Shown here piece by piece: positions 42,947 to 52,814 of a DNA stretch of 64,000 nucleotides. This stretch comes from Ornatilinea apprima (GTDB lineage: Bacteria > Chloroflexota > Anaerolineae > Anaerolineales > Anaerolineaceae). The notes beneath the pieces were generated by a model that ran no database searches, was not told the origin of the DNA, and saw only the letters and a program-made list of their open reading frames with translations. The DNA is taken from positions 1-64,000 of the forward strand of contig NZ_LGCL01000016.1 in NCBI RefSeq assembly GCF_001306115.1, given 5' to 3'. Position 1 is the first letter of the stretch; each line of letters opens with the position of its first letter. The position numbers and the translations under genes are program-made.

Positions 42947-43951
42947 ATGGAATACCGATACCTGGGGCGCAGCGGGTTGAAAGTCAGCGAACTTTGCCTG
43001 GGTGCGATGACGTTCGGCCGCGAGTCCAGCAAAGAAGAGAGCTTCCGCATAATGGATCTGTTCGTGGAAGCGGGCGGCAATTTTATCGACACGGCCAATG
43101 TTTACTCGCTGGGCACATCAGAAGAGATTGTGGGGCAGTGGCTGCGCGGCAAACAGCGGGATGATCTGGTGATCGCCACCAAAGCGCGCTTCCCGATGGG
43201 AAAAGGCCCCAACGATGAGGGGCTGAGCCGCAAACACTTGATGAAAGCGGTGGACGACAGTTTGCGGCGCTTGGGCAGCGATTACATTGACCTGTACCAG
43301 GTGCACTGCTGGGACCGGCGCACACCGCTGGAAGAGACCCTCATTACCCTCGATACACTGGTGAAGAGCGGAAAAGTGCGCTACCTGGGGGCCAGCAATT
43401 TTACCGGCTGGCAGCTGCAAAAAGCCATCGACCTGAGCCGCCAGATGGGGCTGGAAGCTTTCACATCTTTGCAGCCGCTCTATAACCTTCTGGACCGCTA
43501 CAGCGAGTGGGAACTGATGGCGGTCTGCCGCAATGAAGGATTGGGTGTGCTGCCGTGGAGCCCGCTGCGCGGCGGCTGGCTGAGTGGTAAATACCAGCGT
43601 AGCATGAGCGCACCGCCACAAGGCTCGCGGGTGGAGGAAGCCTCAAAGCAGGGCTGGAGTGAAGCCTGGGACGAATATGCCAATGAACACACCTGGAGCG
43701 TCATCGACGCCCTGATGTCCGCCGCCAAGGACCTGGACAAACACCCCGCCCAGGTAGCCATCCGCTGGCTGCTGCAGCGCCCCGGAGTCACTTCTCCCAT
43801 TATCGGGGCCAGAAAACCCGAACATTTGCAAATCAATTTAGGGGCAAGCGGCTGGATTATTCCCGAAGCGGTGATGCAGCAGCTCAACGCCGCCAGCGAC
43901 ATGAAACCGCCCTACCCCTATGCTTTCATTCGCGCTTATCAGAGGGATTGA
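42947..43951 (+). CDS. Aldo/keto reductase
   Basis: This 334-residue protein begins [24 protein letters not shown] and contains [18 protein letters not shown] (catalytic Asp and Tyr), a lysine in [41 protein letters not shown] and [16 protein letters not shown] (NADPH binding). This places it in the AKR superfamily, close to the YajO/voltage-gated potassium channel beta subunit-like group. ATG 42947 follows GGAGG by five bases and is preferred over an upstream codon at 42929. The physiological substrate is unknown. Confidence 0.93.
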   Translation: MEYRYLGRSGLKVSELCLGAMTFGRESSKEESFRIMDLFVEAGGNFIDTANVYSLGTSEEIVGQWLRGKQRDDLVIATKARFPMGKGPNDEGLSRKHLMKAVDDSLRRLGSDYIDLYQVHCWDRRTPLEETLITLDTLVKSGKVRYLGASNFTGWQLQKAIDLSRQMGLEAFTSLQPLYNLLDRYSEWELMAVCRNEGLGVLPWSPLRGGWLSGKYQRSMSAPPQGSRVEEASKQGWSEAWDEYANEHTWSVIDALMSAAKDLDKHPAQVAIRWLLQRPGVTSPIIGARKPEHLQINLGASGWIIPEAVMQQLNAASDMKPPYPYAFIRAYQRD

Positions 43952-44135
43952 GCGACCTCAGATAAGGCGACAAACGAACGTTTCTCAATCCATTATCCAG
44001 AGCAGGCGGCTGTTATGTTTTTCAACAGCAGCGCCCGCTCTGGTTTGTTTTGGGCGCTGATTCCTGACGCGGGTGGTTTTTATGGAATTTTTTTCGGAGT
44101 TTTTATTCCATTTTTATTCTGTATACCGAAATTAT

Positions 44136-44149
44136 TGTTAACCTTAACA
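44136..44149. promoter_or_regulatory. Small inverted repeat upstream of the NarL-type kinase
   Basis: TGTTAA-CC-TTAACA lies about 70 bases upstream of the kinase start. It is the only structured element seen in the 265-base gap after the aldo/keto reductase. Confidence 0.3.
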
Positions 44150-44216
44150 TCGGAAGGTCAGATCTCGCAATCAATTCTTAGATTCGACATCTCTGCGGGC
44201 TGGCTAAAAGGTTTGT

Positions 44217-46652
44217 ATGGTTCCATTGCGCGTCTTAATCATTGAGGATTCGGAAATTGACGCTGAACTGATCATCCGGCAGCTCAAACGGGCTGGCTAC
44301 ACCGTTCAGTCCAAAATCATTGAAGATGAAGAGCAGTATCGAGCCGCTTTGCGCGATGGCCAATGGGACATCATCATTGCTGATTATCATCTGCCGCAGT
44401 TCAGCGCGCCCGCCGCGTTGGACATTTTACAGGAAAGCGGACTGGACATTCCTTTCATTGTTGTCTCTGGCGCAATTGGTGAAGATACGGCGGTAGACCT
44501 GATGAAATCCGGCGCGAGCGACTACCTGGTGAAAGACAGGCTCGCGCGCCTGGGACCGGCCGTGGAGCGGGAACTGAATGAAGCGCGGGTGCGCCTGGAG
44601 CGCAAACGCGCCTACGAAGCCCTGCGTGAGAATGAACGCAACCTGCGAAATTCCCAAAGAGCCGCGCATGTCGGGCATTGGGTTCGCAAACCGCAAACGC
44701 AAGAACTCCTCTGGTCAGAAGAGCTGTACCGCATTTTCGGCGTCAAATCCCAACAAAACGGCCTAGATCTGTATCGGACATGGCAAGAGTGCGTCCACCC
44801 CGAAGACCGGGCTTTTGTGTTCGCCGCGAGAGACATCACCAAACTGAACCCTGCTCTGAATCAGATTGAGTACCGCATCATCCGGCCCGATGGCACACTC
44901 CGACACCTGCTTTCTCTGCTGGGTGAGACAAACACCAATGAATCCGGCCAGATCATTCAAGTCTCAGGAGTCGTGCAAGACATCACCGAGCGCAAACAGG
45001 CTGAGTTCGCGCTGCTGGAAAAGATGAAAGAAAGCCAGAAACGGGCAAGCGAATTGGAAGCGATCACACGCGTTTCCTCCAGCATGCGGCTGGCGCAAAC
45101 CCCGGGTGAACTGGTTGAAATCATCCTGCAAGATCTGACCCAACTCCTCAATGCGTCTTTTGCCTCCCTGGCCTTTTTGGAAGGAAACCGCCTGGTTTTT
45201 GAGACCAATGTGGTGGGCGAGAAGTCAGCGAAAAAACTCATTGTGCCAGTACACAATCCCCTTTTTCTGGGTGTGATTCAATCGGGTAAACCGCTCACCC
45301 TGCGCCAGCCAGACGAGCAAATTTTATCCCAGCTGCCAGAAGAATTACGCAAGCCTCTTTTGAGCCTTTGCTGCCTGGAAATTCACCCCCTGGTCAGCAG
45401 CAAAGACACCGTAGGGATTATTCTGCTGGGATTCGATCAAAAATGCGAACCTTCCAACGAGCAGGTGAACCTGATCGAGGCAATAGCGCAAATGGCCGGA
45501 AACGCCATCAACCGCATGCTGGCTGCGGAAGAAGTCGAAAATCTGCTGAAGCGGCGGGAGCAGGAACTGGAATCCATTTACCAGATCACCTCCGCCGCCA
45601 GCAAACCGCTGGATACTTCCTCGGCGTTGCAAGAAGCCCTGACCCTGACCCTGAACGCAGCACAAGCCGTATGGGGATGTATCTTCCTCCTGAATGAGGA
45701 AGAAAACAGGCCTGAGTATATTATGAATACTCATGCCAGATCACAAACCTCGAGGCCATTTCCAGAAGAATTTCCCAAAGAGATTGTCAACACTGTTGTT
45801 CTGAGCCGACGACCTGCTTTCGCGCCGGAACCAAATACATTGGAGGAAGAGGAAACGGGCTTGCAGTATGTTGGTTTACCTATGCGCATTCAAAACCGGG
45901 TAGCAGGCGTGCTGATCCTGGGTAAACCGCACGGCGGCAAAATTACCGTGGAAGAGCTGACCCTGCTTTCTTTCATCGCCGACCATCTGGCGCTGGTGAT
46001 TGAAAACGCTCGCTTATATAAAAAAGCGGAACAAGCCGCGATTGCGGGAGAGCGTTCCCGCCTGGCGCGCGAACTGCACGATTCGGTAACCCAATTGCTG
46101 TATAGTGCCAATCTATACGCAGCCGGGGCACAGCAATATGCTGCCCTGGGCAATCTCAAAGACACAAAGGGATATCTGGAGCAAATCGGTGGGCTGACGC
46201 AGCAAGCCTTAAAGGAAATGCGCCTGCTGGTCTATGAGCTGCGGACCTCAGAGATAACCAAAGGCGGGCTGATCGGCGCGCTACAAAATCGGCTGGACGC
46301 AGTGGAGCGGCGGTCTTCCATGATTGTGGACTTCCACGCGCCTGAAACATGCAACCTGCCCCCCAAGATCGAAGATCACCTGTATCGCATCGCGCTCGAG
46401 GCGCTGAACAACACGCTGAAACACGCCGGCGCGTCCCATTTATGGATTGGCATCCATCAAGACGAACAGCAAATTGAACTGGTGCTGGAAGATGACGGCT
46501 GCGGGTTTGACCCAACCCTCAGCACGGGCGGAATCGGATTAAACACAATGCGAGAACGAAGCGAAATGATGAATGGAACCCTCAACATCACCAGCCGGCC
46601 GGGCAAAGGCACCCGTGTGGAAGCAAAGGTTCCGCTGACAGGTGGTATTTAA
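44217..46652 (+). CDS. REC-PAS-GAF-GAF NarL-type hybrid histidine kinase
   Basis: This 811-residue cytoplasmic protein starts with a receiver (LIIEDSEID, phospho-acceptor Asp56 in IIADYHLP). A PAS domain with PAC (about 140-270) and two GAF domains (about 290-440 and 455-600) follow. HisKA_3 has the phospho-acceptor in RLARELHDSVTQLL (His621), and the HATPase_c domain shows ALNNTLKHA, DDGCGFD and GGIGLNTMRER. It lacks membrane spans. A NarL/LuxR-type regulator follows after 18 bases, its obvious partner. The N-terminal receiver suggests that it also responds to another phosphorelay. AAGG precedes the ATG. Confidence 0.92.
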   Translation: MVPLRVLIIEDSEIDAELIIRQLKRAGYTVQSKIIEDEEQYRAALRDGQWDIIIADYHLPQFSAPAALDILQESGLDIPFIVVSGAIGEDTAVDLMKSGASDYLVKDRLARLGPAVERELNEARVRLERKRAYEALRENERNLRNSQRAAHVGHWVRKPQTQELLWSEELYRIFGVKSQQNGLDLYRTWQECVHPEDRAFVFAARDITKLNPALNQIEYRIIRPDGTLRHLLSLLGETNTNESGQIIQVSGVVQDITERKQAEFALLEKMKESQKRASELEAITRVSSSMRLAQTPGELVEIILQDLTQLLNASFASLAFLEGNRLVFETNVVGEKSAKKLIVPVHNPLFLGVIQSGKPLTLRQPDEQILSQLPEELRKPLLSLCCLEIHPLVSSKDTVGIILLGFDQKCEPSNEQVNLIEAIAQMAGNAINRMLAAEEVENLLKRREQELESIYQITSAASKPLDTSSALQEALTLTLNAAQAVWGCIFLLNEEENRPEYIMNTHARSQTSRPFPEEFPKEIVNTVVLSRRPAFAPEPNTLEEEETGLQYVGLPMRIQNRVAGVLILGKPHGGKITVEELTLLSFIADHLALVIENARLYKKAEQAAIAGERSRLARELHDSVTQLLYSANLYAAGAQQYAALGNLKDTKGYLEQIGGLTQQALKEMRLLVYELRTSEITKGGLIGALQNRLDAVERRSSMIVDFHAPETCNLPPKIEDHLYRIALEALNNTLKHAGASHLWIGIHQDEQQIELVLEDDGCGFDPTLSTGGIGLNTMRERSEMMNGTLNITSRPGKGTRVEAKVPLTGGI

Positions 46653-46670
46653 TTTCGCCAGGAGGAAAGC

Positions 46671-47324
46671 TTGAACGAGAAAATCCATTTACTGATCGCG
46701 GATGACCACCGTGTTGTGCGAGAGGGGTTAAAGGCATTCATCGCGCCCACACCCGGCTTTGAAATTGTTGGCGAGGCCAGCAACGGCGCGGAGGCGGTTG
46801 ATCTGGCGTCGCGATTAAAACCGGATGTTATTCTGCTGGACCTGATGATGCCCGGCATGGACGGCATTGAAGCCACCCAACAAATCAGGCAAAACAATCC
46901 CAACGCCAGAGTGGTCATCATCACCAGCTTTATGGAAGAGGATCGCGTGATCCACGCCGTCAAAGCTGGCGCGGCGGGCTACCTGTTAAAAGATTCCTCG
47001 CCGCTGGAAATTGAAAATGCCATCCGCGAAGTGGTCAAGGGCGGATCTGCTTTCCCCTCGCGCATTGCCAGCATCCTGGTGAAAGAGATCAACCGGCCGC
47101 AAGAAAAGCCAAAAGATAAAATTCCCCTGACCGAAAGAGAAATCGAAATTCTCAAGTTGATTGCCAGGGGATACTCCAACCAGCAGATCGCCGACGAGCT
47201 GTTCTTAAGCGTGTGGACCGTGCGTACATACGTCAGCACCGTCCTGGAAAAACTGGCGGTGGAGAACCGCACGCTGGCAACCCTCTATGCGCTGCGCGAA
47301 GGATTGGTGAAACTAGAGCCGTAA
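46671..47324 (+). CDS. NarL/LuxR-type response regulator
   Basis: This 217-residue regulator starts with TTG at 46671 behind AGGAGG. It has an intact receiver (LIADDHRVVREGL, phospho-acceptor in VILLDLMMPGMDG) and a LuxR-type helix-turn-helix (LTEREIEILKLIARGYSNQQIADELFLSVWTVRTYVSTVLEKLAVENRTLATLYA). It should bind DNA after phosphorylation by the preceding kinase. The pair ends at a strong terminator at 47345-47372. Target genes are not evident from the sequence. Confidence 0.95.
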   Translation: MNEKIHLLIADDHRVVREGLKAFIAPTPGFEIVGEASNGAEAVDLASRLKPDVILLDLMMPGMDGIEATQQIRQNNPNARVVIITSFMEEDRVIHAVKAGAAGYLLKDSSPLEIENAIREVVKGGSAFPSRIASILVKEINRPQEKPKDKIPLTEREIEILKLIARGYSNQQIADELFLSVWTVRTYVSTVLEKLAVENRTLATLYALREGLVKLEP

Positions 47325-47344
47325 TACCCCCTATTAAGTTGATC

Positions 47345-47372
47345 AAAGACCGCCAAAAAGCGGTCTTTTTTT
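47345..47372 (+). terminator. Terminator after the NarL-type pair
   Basis: AAAGACCGC (47345-47353) pairs with GCGGTCTTT (47360-47368), followed by a T tract. Confidence 0.85.
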
Positions 47373-47467
47373 GTTAAGCAATGCCCATTTTATCAAGATG
47401 TGCAGCGGCTTACCTATCCGTATGATCAATACATACCTTGACAATGAATACGCGCCCCTATTTTTCT

Positions 47468-47821
47468 ATGACACAGAACTCTTCAAAACACATTCTAGTA
47501 ATCGCCCCCGCCAGCCGCAAACGAGAAAACCTGCTGGCGATGTTCGCGTTGTTGAATCCGGATACCTCAATACAAATCGCAGACGATTGGCGCACAGCCA
47601 GGAAGTATCTGGTTTTCAGCTCTCCAGATGTTTTTTTGGTCGATTACCGCAACCCGGACGATGAATTGAATCAAGAAATCAGTAGCTTGCTGGAAACCCA
47701 CCCCTGCCAAAAAATTGTGCTGCTAAAGAACCGCATCTGCCAGCGGAACCCCTTTTTCAGCCCGGCCATTCAAGAAGTGATCTACGACGATATCTCCACA
47801 AATGTGCTTACCCTATTGTGA
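47468..47821 (+). CDS. Degenerate receiver-like protein
   Basis: This short protein (117 residues from ATG 47468; a TTG or ATG at 47438/47444 is also possible) has the length and hydrophobic spacing of a receiver domain: KHILVIAPASRKRENLLAMF, SPDVFLVDYRNPD and QKIVLLKNRI. The acidic pocket (usually Asp-Asp) is replaced by IAPA, but the phospho-site Asp remains in LVDYR. It is probably a pseudo-receiver or a decaying gene. It lies between a kinase/regulator pair and a chemoreceptor. No ribosome binding site clearly decides the start. Confidence 0.5.
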   Translation: MTQNSSKHILVIAPASRKRENLLAMFALLNPDTSIQIADDWRTARKYLVFSSPDVFLVDYRNPDDELNQEISSLLETHPCQKIVLLKNRICQRNPFFSPAIQEVIYDDISTNVLTLL

Positions 47822-47940
47822 TAAGCACACAGGAAGGAGCCAGCAGAACATTACCTTATTCCCGGATATGAAGCGTTGCAAGCAAAGAATTAAAACTAAC
47901 TTGAGAAAGCATTTTATACCATCCGTAGGAGGATCAGACA

Positions 47941-49965
47941 ATGAAGTGGATTAATAATCTTAGAACTGGAGCGAAGCTGCTGGGCACTTTCATTCTACTG
48001 GCGGCGATCAGCGGTGTGGTAGGGCTGTTTGGAATTAGCTATATTGGCATCATCGATGATGCGGATACGCGGTTATATCAAAACTATACCGTTCCAATTA
48101 TGCAGTTGGATAAGATGGGGATTGCCTTTCAGCGCATTCGCGTGAATATGCGCGACGCCATTTTAGTAGATGACGCGGCGGCAAACCAATCCAATTATGA
48201 CACCATCGATGAACTCTCCGCTTTAATGGATACCGTTGGGGCGGAATATGAAGCCCTGATCGAAACCGATGAAATGCAAGAGTTGTTCAACGAATATGAA
48301 GCGGCCAAACAGGCCTTTGACCCGTACTTGCAGCAGATGATCGCGCTGGATAAAGAAGGCAAGAGCGATGAAGCCCTTGAGATTCTTCTGGGAGACGCCT
48401 ATGAAAGCGCGCGCACCACGCAAGATACCCTCGACGCAATGATGAATTTGAAAGTGGAACTGGCAGACCAGATTGAAGATGAAAACAATGCCCTGGCAAA
48501 ACAGGCAACAACCATTATGATCATCATCATCTCCATCGCCGTGCTGCTGGCGGTTGGGCTGGGCGTACTGATTTCGCGCAGCATCACGGTTCCATTGGGA
48601 CTGGTTGTTACCTTCATCAGCAAACTGGCTAAGGGCGACCTAATGCGCGACACCAGCGAAGCGGAAAAAGACAAAGTCCGCACCCGCAAAGATGAAATCG
48701 GCGATGTGGGAAAAGCGTTGAATGAGATCGTTATTTATCTACAGGAAACCGGCGAAGCCGCCGCCACCATCGCCGCCAACGATTTGACGGTCAGCGTTAC
48801 ACCCAAGAGCGAAAAGGATGAGCTGCGCCACGCATTTGTGCGCATGATCAATTCGCTGCGAACCTCGCTGGAAGATGTCTCGGACAACGCCAACAGCCTG
48901 GGAGTAGCCTCATCGCAATTGGCCTCCGCCGCCGACCAGGCCGGGCAGGCCACCAGCCAGATCGCCAGCACCGTGCAGCAGGTTGCCAAGGGCACGCAAG
49001 ACCAGACCCTGGCTGTAACCAGCACCGCCACCTCCACCGAGCAGATGACCCGCGCCATTGACGGCGTCGCCCGGGGCGCTCAGGAGCAAAGCAACGCTGC
49101 CAGCAAGGCCTCTGAGATTACCAGCCAATTGACTCTCGCCATCCAGCAGGTTGCCGGCAATTCCGCCGAAGTGATGAAAGGCTCCGAAATGGCCGCCGAG
49201 GCCGCCCGCAACGGCGTCCGCACCGTTGAGCAAACCCTGCAGGGCATGCAAAACATCCAGACCAAAGTGAGCCTTTCGGGTGAAAAAGTCCAGGAGATGG
49301 GCCGCCGCTCCGAACAGATTGGCACGATTGTCGAAGCGATTGAAGACATCGCCTCGCAAACCAACCTGCTGGCGCTGAATGCCGCCATTGAGGCCGCCCG
49401 CGCCGGAGAGCACGGCAAAGGGTTCGCGGTCGTCGCCGATGAGGTGCGCAAGCTGGCCGAAAAATCCACTCACGCCACCAAAGAGATTGGCGACCTGGTG
49501 CGCAGTATTCAAAAATCCGTCAGCGAAGCCGTGGATGCCATGAACGAAAGCTCCAAGGAAGTGGTCGCCGGTGTTGCCAATGCCAACCACGCCGGAGACG
49601 CGCTCTCAGAGATCCTCAACGCTGCCGAAGCAGTTTACCAGCAGGCGCAACTGGCTTCTGAGGCCAGCCAGCGTATGGATAACGCCGCCGGTGATCTGGT
49701 CACCGCTGTCGACACCGTCTCGGCTGTGATCGAAGAGAACACCGCCGCAACCGAACAGATGTCTGCCAATGCCAACGAGGTCTCTCTTGCCATCGAGAAC
49801 ATTGCCTCGGTCAGCGAGCAGAACAGCGCGGCGATTGAAGAAGTCAGCGCCAGCGCCGAAGAAATGAGCGCCCAGGTGGAAGAAGTAACCGCCTCGGCCC
49901 AGTCGTTGGCAGAAATGGCCCGTGCCCTGCAGCAGGTCGTCAACCAATTCAAGTTGAATCACTAA
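47941..49965 (+). CDS. Methyl-accepting chemotaxis protein
   Basis: This 674-residue chemoreceptor has a first membrane span (about 12-34) and an extracytoplasmic four-helix-bundle-type sensor (about 38-180). A second span (about 190-210), a HAMP domain (about 212-285) and a long signalling coiled coil follow. The hairpin tip carries [47 protein letters not shown] precedes the ATG. A CheW gene lies 73 bases downstream, and no CheA or methylation enzyme is in the window. The ligand is unknown. Confidence 0.94.
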   Translation: MKWINNLRTGAKLLGTFILLAAISGVVGLFGISYIGIIDDADTRLYQNYTVPIMQLDKMGIAFQRIRVNMRDAILVDDAAANQSNYDTIDELSALMDTVGAEYEALIETDEMQELFNEYEAAKQAFDPYLQQMIALDKEGKSDEALEILLGDAYESARTTQDTLDAMMNLKVELADQIEDENNALAKQATTIMIIIISIAVLLAVGLGVLISRSITVPLGLVVTFISKLAKGDLMRDTSEAEKDKVRTRKDEIGDVGKALNEIVIYLQETGEAAATIAANDLTVSVTPKSEKDELRHAFVRMINSLRTSLEDVSDNANSLGVASSQLASAADQAGQATSQIASTVQQVAKGTQDQTLAVTSTATSTEQMTRAIDGVARGAQEQSNAASKASEITSQLTLAIQQVAGNSAEVMKGSEMAAEAARNGVRTVEQTLQGMQNIQTKVSLSGEKVQEMGRRSEQIGTIVEAIEDIASQTNLLALNAAIEAARAGEHGKGFAVVADEVRKLAEKSTHATKEIGDLVRSIQKSVSEAVDAMNESSKEVVAGVANANHAGDALSEILNAAEAVYQQAQLASEASQRMDNAAGDLVTAVDTVSAVIEENTAATEQMSANANEVSLAIENIASVSEQNSAAIEEVSASAEEMSAQVEEVTASAQSLAEMARALQQVVNQFKLNH

Positions 49966-49976
49966 TTCGCAAAGAT

Positions 49977-50009
49977 AACCAGGCGGGCAGCCGGTGCGCC
50001 CGCCTGGTT
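49977..50009 (+). terminator. Strong hairpin between mcp and cheW
   Basis: AACCAGGCGGGC (49977-49988) pairs perfectly with GCCCGCCTGGTT (49998-50009) around a nine-base loop. There is no U-tract, so it may attenuate or set expression rather than fully stop transcription. Confidence 0.6.
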
Positions 50010-50038
50010 AATCCCTTCTTTCCCAATTGGAGTGTCCC

Positions 50039-50488
50039 ATGGAAAAACAGCTCGTCATATTTACCCTCGCAGGAGAGCAGTTTGGCATCGATATTGCTTC
50101 CGTTGAAAGCATCATCAAGCTGCAGCGCATCACCAGTGTGCCCCAGGCCCCCGATTTCGTCGAAGGCATTACCAACCTACGCGGCGCAGTTTTGCCGGTT
50201 GTCAATCTCGAGCGCCGCTTTGGCTTGCCCGCCCAACCCCAAACTTCCGAAACCCGCATTGTGGTGGCCAATATCGGCGGTCTGAAAATCGGCATGATTG
50301 TCGCATCCGTATCGGAGGTGCTCAATGTGGAAGAAAGCCTGATCGAGCCTCCGCCCCCCATCGCTACCAGCATCAACACCGAGTTTATCATCGGTGTAGC
50401 CAAATTCGATTCGCGGCTGATTATCCTGCTGGATCTAAGCCGTGTTCTCACCAGCGATGAACAGAAACTCGCAAGCCAGCTCGTCTAA
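50039..50488 (+). CDS. cheW: CheW-like chemotaxis adaptor
   Basis: This 149-residue protein has the CheW/SH3-like fold signature: LVIFTLAGEQFGIDIASVESIIKL, SVPQAPDFVEGITNLRGAVLPVVNLERRFG and LSRVL near the end. It bridges the chemoreceptor to CheA. ATG 50039 follows GGAG by six bases; the upstream TTG frame is not supported. It lies just after the chemoreceptor, so the pair likely assembles in the same array. Confidence 0.93.
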   Translation: MEKQLVIFTLAGEQFGIDIASVESIIKLQRITSVPQAPDFVEGITNLRGAVLPVVNLERRFGLPAQPQTSETRIVVANIGGLKIGMIVASVSEVLNVEESLIEPPPPIATSINTEFIIGVAKFDSRLIILLDLSRVLTSDEQKLASQLV

Positions 50489-50550
50489 TTGAACCCAGAA
50501 TCGTTTCGTGTACGTTTTTTTGGTAGCCAACTTATTTTCAGTAGCAATCA

Positions 50551-52814
50551 ATGGCCATAATGGAAAATTCTCTGCACGTCATTATTCTTGAAGACAACCC
50601 CAGCGATGCTGAATTATTGGTTCGTCGATTGAAAAACGAAGGCTTTGTCTTTAGCTGGGTGTGTGTCGACCGTGAAGAGGATTTCCGGACTGCCCTGGAC
50701 GCAGGCTGTGATTTGGTGTTATCCGATTGGTCTCTGCCCAATTTTGACGGTTTGGGCGCATTAAAGATCATTACCGCGCGCGGGGCGGAAATCCCGTTTA
50801 TTATTGTTTCCGGCAGTATTGGTGAAGAGGCCGCTGTGCAAGCCCTGCGCCAGGGGGCCTCTGATTACATCCTGAAAGACCGCCCGCAGCGGTTAGGGCT
50901 GGCCATTCGCAATGCGCTGGAACAAAGCAAGCTGCGCCTTGAGCAGAAGCACCAGCAAGAGTTGCTGCGGCTACAGTCTTCCGCGTTGAACGCAGCCGCC
51001 AATGCCATTGTCATCACAGATGCCAGCGGAACCATTGTGTGGGTAAACCCCGCTTTCACAACCCTCACTGGTTACGAGGCGCACGAGGCAACCGGCCACA
51101 AGCCGCGCGACCTGGTGCGCTCGGGAAAGCAAGATGCCGAATTTTACCAGCAGATGTGGCAAACCATTCTGAGTGGAAAGGTCTGGCGCGGGCAAATCAC
51201 CAACCGGCGCAAGGATGGATCCTTCTACACCGAAGAGATGACCATCACCCCCATTCAAGGCGCAAGCGGGCAAATTGAACAATTTATTGGCATCAAAGAA
51301 GATATTACCCAGAAAAAGATCACCCAGCAGATTCTCAGCACGCGCTTAAAGCTGCTGGAACTTTCTGCTGACCAGCCGGTAGAAGAACTGCTCCAGTCCG
51401 CGCTGCAGTTTGCCGAAGAGCTGACGGGCAGCCAGGTTAGCTGTTACCACTTTTTAGAACCGCCGAATGAGATCATCTCTTTGCAGACCTGGTCCCGGCG
51501 AACGATACAAGAACAGCCTTCCTGCGTTTTAGACTCAGCTCAGCTTTCAACAATTGGCGGGTGGGCAGACTGCATCGCGCGGCGCCAGGTGGTGATCCAT
51601 AATCACGGGCCAAGCCTGCCTTCACGCGCGAGCTGGCGGTTCCTGTTTTTCGCAATGAACAAATTGTGGCTATTTTCGGGGTGGGCAACAAAGAAACCGA
51701 TTACAGCGAAACCGATGTTCAAACCTTAACCCAGCTGGCCGACTTCTCCTGGGACGCGATTGAGCGAAAAATTGCCAATGATGCGGTGCGCGAGAGTGAA
51801 AACCGCTTCCGCCAACTGGCTGAAAACATGCGCGACGCCTTCTGGCTGCGCGACCGCCAGACCCGCAAAATTCTATACGCCAATCCGGCGTTTGAAATAT
51901 TGTGGGAAATCCCGCGGGAGGCGATCTACAATGATTCTCAACTATTTCTTACAAAAATACATGCTGATGACAAAGAACGGGTTATAAAAGCGCAGCAAGA
52001 ATTGTGGGATCACGGAACGCCATTTCAGGTTAATTACCGCATTGTGCGAGAAAGCGGGTCTATTCGCTGGATCCGGGCCAGAGCCTATCCGGTCTACGAT
52101 GAGCAAGGCAATGTACTTCGTTTCGCCGGAATGGCGGAAGATATCACCGAACAGCACCTGGCCCGGCTGGCTACACAAAAATCAGCCGAGGAGCTGCGGT
52201 TTGCCTACGACGCCACCCTGCAGGGCTGGTCGAACGCCCTGGAGCTGCGCGAGCACGAGACGGCCGGGCACAGCCAGCGGGTAGTGGGTGCCACCCTGGA
52301 ACTGGCGCGCCGCATGGGAGTGGATAAGGAGCAGTTGGTGCACATTCAACGGGGAGCGCTGCTGCACGACATTGGAAAAATGGGCATTCCGGATCGTATT
52401 TTGCTGAAACCCGGTCCGCTCACCGAAGAAGAGTGGAAAGTGATGCGCCTGCACCCCTTATACGCCTACAACCTGCTTTCCCCCATTCCCTACCTTACGC
52501 CGGCGCTTGACATCCCCTACTGTCACCACGAGCGCTGGGATGGCAGCGGCTACCCGCGCGGGTTGAAAGGCGAAGAAATCCCCCTGCCGGCGCGCATCTT
52601 CGCGCTGGTGGATGTTTGGGACGCGTTGTCTTCTGACCGGCCATACCGCAAAGCCTGAAGCCACGAGCGGGTGTTTGAATACATCCAGTCTCAGGCAGGC
52701 ACGCACTTTGACCCACAGGTGGTGGCAATTTTTCTTCAGTGGATTCAAGAAGGCGCTGAACCGGCAGTCATCAGCTATGATGTTGAGGATCTGTTTGAGC
52801 ACAGCCCAGCGTAG
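50551..52814 (+). pseudogene. Broken REC-PAS-GAF-PAS-HD-GYP gene
   Basis: Two open frames (50551-51729 and 51666-52658) are pieces of one signalling gene. The first encodes a receiver, PAS and the first part of a GAF domain. The second resumes in another frame with AIFGVGNKETDYSETD (end of GAF), then PAS and HD-GYP (LLHDIGKMGIP, HHERWDGSGYPRGL). The frame change falls near 51600-51630, where the text shrinks relative to typical GAF domains of this kind, so a small deletion is likely. The HD-GYP part then meets TGA at 52656-52658 where homologues have Trp. Readable sequence (SHERVFEYIQSQAGTHFDPQVV) continues to a TAG at 52812. The paralogue at 4907-8014 is intact. Confidence 0.8.

Noticed and set aside
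44015-44245. Short frame before the NarL-type kinase
   Set aside because: It is hydrophobic without a clear signal, has no ribosome binding site and overlaps the kinase start.
52656-52658. TGA read as Trp or selenocysteine in the HD-GYP fragment
   Set aside because: Other genes in the window use TGA as a normal stop, and the same gene has another disabling frameshift, so a nonsense mutation is simpler.
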